From Paralithodes platypus (lineage: Eukaryota; Arthropoda; Malacostraca; Decapoda; Lithodidae), in assembly GCA_032716605.1 (NCBI GenBank), contig CM064530.1:3934604-3998603 (forward strand): a DNA stretch of 64,000 nt, read 5' to 3'. Within the stretch, counting starts at the first letter, position 1. Each line of letters starts with the position of its first letter. A program made the translations under genes and the position numbers. Under the pieces are notes generated by a model. That model worked only from the letters and a program-made list of their open reading frames with translations, was not told the DNA's origin and made no database searches. Positions 59,395 through 64,000 of this stretch are shown here, one piece after another.

Positions 59395-59488
59395 AAGAAA
59401 ATTAAGGCAGATCCCAAACGTTTGCAGCATAAAGGAAAACGGTGGATGGTGGTTCTCACAAGTGCCTCGACGCTGGTTTTCTCTTTAC

Positions 59489-59583
59489 CTTTCGTTGACT
59501 AGCTTGTCTGTAAACGGGTTGCGAGGATACCGTTTCATTATGTCACTCTCGGCAGTTTCATAAGCCAGAGAGATGGCCGGGAT
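59489..59583 (-). CDS. Atpalpha: Na+/K+-ATPase alpha, alternative L6/7 exon 2
   Basis: Second 95-nt version of the M6-M7 loop exon, with acceptor CCCCGTAG and donor GTAAAG. The translation starts [18 protein letters not shown] and continues with Tyr at position 19, then [12 protein letters not shown] plus AG of Arg. It is distinguished by Ile at position 1 and Tyr at position 19, where the other copies have Gln or Arg. It lies 888 nt downstream (gene sense) of alternative exon 1 and almost 5 kb upstream of exon 3. Frame and phase match the constitutive exons on both sides. Confidence 0.93.
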
Positions 59584-59869
59584 CTACGGGGCCGAGAGAG
59601 GAGTAGAGGAGAGACCATGGGAGCCCCACAAGAAATATATGATCCACACAGCACAAGGAGAGCTTAACGAGATGGAGTCGCTCCTTAAGTATTGCTAAGA
59701 ATATCTCTGGTCTATTATTTGGTACCTGTTCATCTTGAGGACTTCACTAGCACTCTGAACACTATTTTTTTTTGTTATTAGTAGTTTAACCAGAACATAC
59801 GGTAGTCACAAAACTAGTTTCTCGACGGGCTCGCCACTCTGAATACTTAATAAACCATAGTTTATTACC

Positions 59870-60050
59870 CTAGGAGAGATATAAAAAATGTCCACAAACT
59901 CCAGGTTCCTATTTACTGTTAGGTCAACAGGGATAAAGGGTGTTGGGAGTCTGCCCAACTATTTTTCCTGCCCTGGGATAGAACCCCAGTCTTCTTAGTT
60001 ATGAACCAGTTGTGGTAAACAGCACACCACAGGTCACAATCCAGTTCAAC
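59870..60050 (-). mobile_element. Decapod-type SINE, copy 2
   Basis: Minus strand: GACTGGGGTTCTATCCCAG (box B-like), TGTTGACCTAACAGTAAATA, GGAACCTGGAGTTTG. In the intron between L6/7 exons 1 and 2. Confidence 0.7.
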
Positions 60051-60471
60051 TGGATACATATTGATAAAATACAGTAAAAGGAATTTCAACTAGATATACA
60101 ATACAAGAAAGGTAAAGTATGATCTTAGTGATTACAGACCGATACTGATTAGCACTACTCAATACTCAAAATGTATAAACTACTAAATGGGGTACTGTAT
60201 ACTGGCTAAAATACATAACTGAATTCTATGTATTTTACTGTACTGTTGTCTATGTATTATATGAAAGCAATGTACTGTAGCTTACTCTACATAAGAATAC
60301 TGTACAGCAGTTACCGGTAGTAATATATACAGTACTGTACTGTATGTGTATTTGCTAATTTCAAAGTTTACCCAAGTTATATTTTTCATCTTACGTTAGA
60401 TAAATGCTTACTTTCTAATGTTCGCAACAATAGATAATGTACTCTACACTTTAAGAATAACTCTAGTGTAC

Positions 60472-60566
60472 CTCTCATTGACCAGCTTATCGGTTGTTGG
60501 GGATCGGGGCCTCCTCTTCATAATATCGGCCTCGGCTGTCTCATAAGCCAGCGATATGGCCGGGAG
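60472..60566 (-). CDS. Atpalpha: Na+/K+-ATPase alpha, alternative L6/7 exon 1 (most 5')
   Basis: 95-nt exon for the cytoplasmic loop between M6 and M7, which in P-type pumps touches the P domain and helps couple phosphorylation to ion sites. It starts [18 protein letters not shown] and ends DKLVNE plus two bases of an Arg codon. Acceptor ...CCGAAG precedes it and donor GTACAC follows it. It differs from the other four at position 1 (Leu, else Val or Ile), 13 (Ala, else Ser), 19 (Arg), 22 (Ser) and 24 (Thr). Phase 0 in, phase 2 out, so it splices equally well to 63230 and 44720. Whether it is used cannot be seen from DNA, but the open frame, splice sites and codon-level conservation argue it is not a dead duplicate. 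Confidence 0.93.
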
Positions 60567-61022
60567 CTTCGGATATATTCAAGATGGAGATTTTTATTGA
60601 CGATAATTGTAGAGGATATAAGGTTGAGAAGTTTTGAAAAGCACCTGAACAGATACTTATGAAGAAAATAGGGTTGGGATACTTTGAAAGGCACCTGATC
60701 AGATAATTATATAGAAGTTGAAGCTAAAGTTGAGGGGTGATAGACAGGTTGGGGAGGTGAGAGGTCTCTAAAATGAGAGAGAAGTAGAGGAGGAATGAAA
60801 GAGCAAAGTACAAGAGTAAAAGGTGAAGGGCGGTCATCCTTACTATCGTTTTAAGTTTTTTCGCCTATTAATCAAAATAGTGTTAGGTGTGTCTTATATA
60901 ATTTTCCTGACCTCATAATTTTACTTCTGCAAGTGGCTTTGTATGCAATTAATGCCTCGGGTTTAAATATACATTTCACATAAAGTAGATATGAAAAGTA
61001 TTTCAAGGATGTGTTCAAACAG

Positions 61023-61253
61023 TCTCAGGATTGGATAGTTTGTGTTTGTGATGACTGGGGAAAGAAAACGGCACATGGTTCTATATTGTCACTGCTCCGT
61101 CTCAGGATTGGATATTTTGAGTTTGTGATGACTGGGGAACAAAAACGGCACATGGTTCTATACCGTCGCTGCTCCGTCTCAGGATTGGATAGTTTGTGTT
61201 TGTGATGACTTGGGAACAAAAACAGCACATGGTTCTATATTGTCACTGCTCCA
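61023..61253. repeat. 77-bp tandem triplication
   Basis: Units start TCTCAGGATTGGATA at 61023, 61100 and 61177. AAGGATGTGTTCAAACA flanks the array on both sides (61005 and 61311). The open frames here are repeat artefacts. Confidence 0.93.
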
Positions 61254-62225
61254 GGTTTAAAGGTACCATACATTTCAGGTCGAGCAAGATCTGGTACAAA
61301 CGGTAGTCAAAGGATGTGTTCAAACAAACACAGGAATGGCAATTTTTTCAAACATTTTCGATTAGCAATTACAAAACCAATTTCAAACCAATAATTTCTG
61401 ACTTTGGGCAGTGAATATTTATTATTTACTAATCAATTATTATACTTTTTACATACAGTATTGTGATTCTGTTTTAATCATTGTTGTGTAGAGACTTTAG
61501 TTAATGATTTGTTAGCTGTGTTAAGCATACATTTCAGCTAAGTTGTTGAGTTTCATAAATGTATTATAACAATAGGTATTTGGGAAGACAAATTCACAGT
61601 GCCGTGATCACTTTAGAGAAAATTTATAACCACAATAACAATTTCTAATGTTATAATGCATATGGCAGAAAAATTTGTTTTGCAAGATCTAATTGAAAAT
61701 CACTGAAAAAATGTTACAATAAATGAGGAAAGAAAACGGTTTATGGTTTCCACCGATTTTCGTCTGAACTCTCGTGGCTGATTAGTAAAAAAAAATAGTT
61801 GATAATTTTAGATAGAAAAATGATATTAGAAGATTGTAGAAGAGAAAGGTTCATAGTCAAAATTAGGTGTATTGGATTATTGATGATTAATTATTAGTGG
61901 TGATTATATTCATGTGTATCTGATTAACCTACTGTATATCCATGCATAGTCAAATATATAAAAAAACTGTGATCAATTCTGCAATCTATACTGCATGTTC
62001 CTCAACAACAAATTGAAGAGGGTTACTTTTGATTAATATACTGAATATTTTGATGAACCCACAATTCTGATATAATCTCTGAATTTACCCTGGAAAAGTA
62101 AAATAAATAAGATCTTCAGATCATAAAACTGAAATAATACCATAATCTAGAAATGCAACACCATTCTAAATTATACAAAACAAAATCTATGCCACCTAAA
62201 CCAAATAACAAATGAAACTATTCTA

Positions 62226-62440
62226 GCCCATTCAGTACCGGTGACGTCCTTTTCATTATATTTTGGCAACTACTGTATTAGATGATTTTAATGAGCTAAG
62301 GAAGGACCGCTTATCAATTAAAAGGCTACAGACTATCTCAATGAACCCTTTTAGCTACCACAGATCCTTCCTAAGCTGCATAAAATCATCTAATAGTTGC
62401 CAGAATATGATGGTAAGGATGTCACCGGTACGGTACTAAA
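62226..62440. mobile_element. TTAA MITE family copy in intron
   Basis: Starts CCCATTCAGTACCGGTGACG and ends GTCACCGGTACGGTA. Terminal TTAA has decayed. Strongly palindromic. Confidence 0.8.
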
Positions 62441-63199
62441 TGATCACAAGACCGTTATATTGTATCGAATACACTATCACTCCATTCAACATACAGCGGG
62501 CGAACTGCTCTTTTCCTAAAGTATTGAAAAAGCTCCCAATAATAAAAGAAGCAAACTATACCATCTTGCCTTGCACAAAATTCCAGAAAACTACTGATAA
62601 ACTGCATCCTGCATATACAAAACAAAAATATCTACCTAATAAACTAATTCAGAAGTAAAAATAAAGTACCGAAACATAAACTGGCACAGTTCTATGATAA
62701 GTTAAAATGGTAATAACTTTTCTATACAAATCCCTACTACTCTATGGGGCCCTCTATATCACAAGCTGATACTAGACCTTGAGTGGCCTATATATAATAT
62801 AAACAACCACACAATTACGATCTATCCCTTGACCAAACAAGAAAATTCTTAAAACTTGTGAAACTACAAAAATACTAACTACTAAAGTCTCAAACCAAAC
62901 CGAAGTGATTGACCCGCATCCACGTACAAAACTATAAACAACCTGTTCCCTCAACTCATATCTTAATCAATTTCCTAAACCTAGAAAATCATCCCTCAAC
63001 CAATTACTATAACAACTAGTATTATATACAACTTTCATTCTGCAACCCAAGCATCCCTAAATTTAGAAAACATAAAAAACATTCCTGAACCCTAAGCTCC
63101 AGCCTCCCACCCCCCAAACACATTAAATCTTCGTTCTCTATCCCATAAATCCATCCCAAAATCTAACCAATTTAACCTTAGACGGAAAAATCCCCTCTA

Positions 63200-63514
<315 letters not shown>

Positions 63515-63720
63515 TCAAGGTATTGCAACAACAAGATCACATGCTACAGAACTGAAGGAAGGCAAAGAGAATCATGCATTACTATTCTGTATATATGTGA
63601 CATGAGAACATTGAATTTTAACAAATTTTGATTACAACTGAAGACTGTCGAGCTTATCATCCTTTACCAAGTGTAAGACAATCATACATTATTACAGATT
63701 CATGAGATGGGAACTTGTCA

Positions 63721-64000
<280 letters not shown>

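Larger units (their letters stand above)
54500..59488 (-). other. Intron between L6/7 exons 2 and 3
   Basis: Almost 5 kb. Holds two TTAA MITE copies near its 5' side and an inverted repeat at 56243-56336. The pyrimidine-rich minus-strand open frames are not protein-like. No further L6/7 exon recognised. Confidence 0.6.

Noticed and set aside
54500..59488. A sixth L6/7 exon in the largest intron of the cluster
   Set aside because: Scanning the minus strand for PAISLAYE or DKLVN coding gave none in this or the other introns; only eye inspection was possible.
61023..61253. CRISPR-like direct repeats
   Set aside because: 77-bp units are contiguous with no spacers, in a eukaryotic intron.

Overview
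This is a eukaryotic, arthropod-type window, most likely from a decapod or other malacostracan crustacean. The reasons are long interstitial arrays of the arthropod telomere repeat TTAGG/CCTAA, a C-terminal Na+/K+-ATPase alpha gene of invertebrate type with large introns, heavy (ATT)n and GTACTGTAC-type simple sequence, a SINE type I associate from memory with decapods, and a very dense load of nested transposons. The species cannot be told from the sequence.

The only clear host gene is on the minus strand from 64000 down to 42166: the 3' part of a Na+/K+-ATPase alpha subunit gene. It runs from the P-domain hinge (TGDGVND) through M5-M10 to the C-terminal ETYY and stop; the 5' part lies beyond the window. 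Between the M5-M6 exon (63230-63486) and the M7 exon (44546-44720) there are five separate 95-nt exons, at 60472-60566, 59489-59583, 54405-54499, 52276-52370 and 48617-48711. Each encodes a different version of the same 32-residue cytoplasmic L6/7 loop, and each has the same phase and GT-AG splice sites. Because 95 is not a multiple of 3, only an odd-one-out choice keeps the frame, so this is a mutually exclusive exon cluster giving up to five pump isoforms. Copies of one palindromic TTAA-flanked MITE family lie in most of the surrounding introns.

The left two thirds (1-42 kb) is transposon territory. 2-9 kb: a pogo/Tigger-like MITE, a decayed LINE end, a hAT-type MITE, a duplicated ~780-bp dispersed repeat, a ~36-bp tandem array and a 30-bp minisatellite of ~36 units that stays open in two antiparallel frames. 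9.6-11.6 kb: a ~2-kb terminal-inverted-repeat element with a perfect 8-bp target duplication, carrying tandem repeats and a telomere-like array, itself hit by a 329-bp foldback. 12.9-14.7 kb: three related MITEs with 8-bp duplications, one nested in another MITE. 15.2-17.2 kb: an intact 679-codon Mutator-like transposase ORF whose expected catalytic aspartates are substituted. 18.3-20.3 kb: a three-level nest (LINE in LINE, then a piggyBac-like MITE).

21.8-33.9 kb holds one old LINE (called LINE C here) broken into at least six pieces by later insertions: a nearly full-length 6.9-kb I-group LINE with a 13-bp target duplication, a 1.07-kb TTAA-flanked element, a SINE that splits the RT catalytic motif, another SINE, a LINE with a zinc-finger insert (LINE B), and the 3' end of a further LINE (LINE D). 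Two SINE families share 3' tails with two of these LINEs (LINE A and LINE D), which suggests the LINEs that mobilise them. 34-42 kb has LINE remnants, SINEs and low-complexity sequence, ending in the pump gene's 3' UTR. No ribosomal RNA, functional tRNA or CRISPR was seen.
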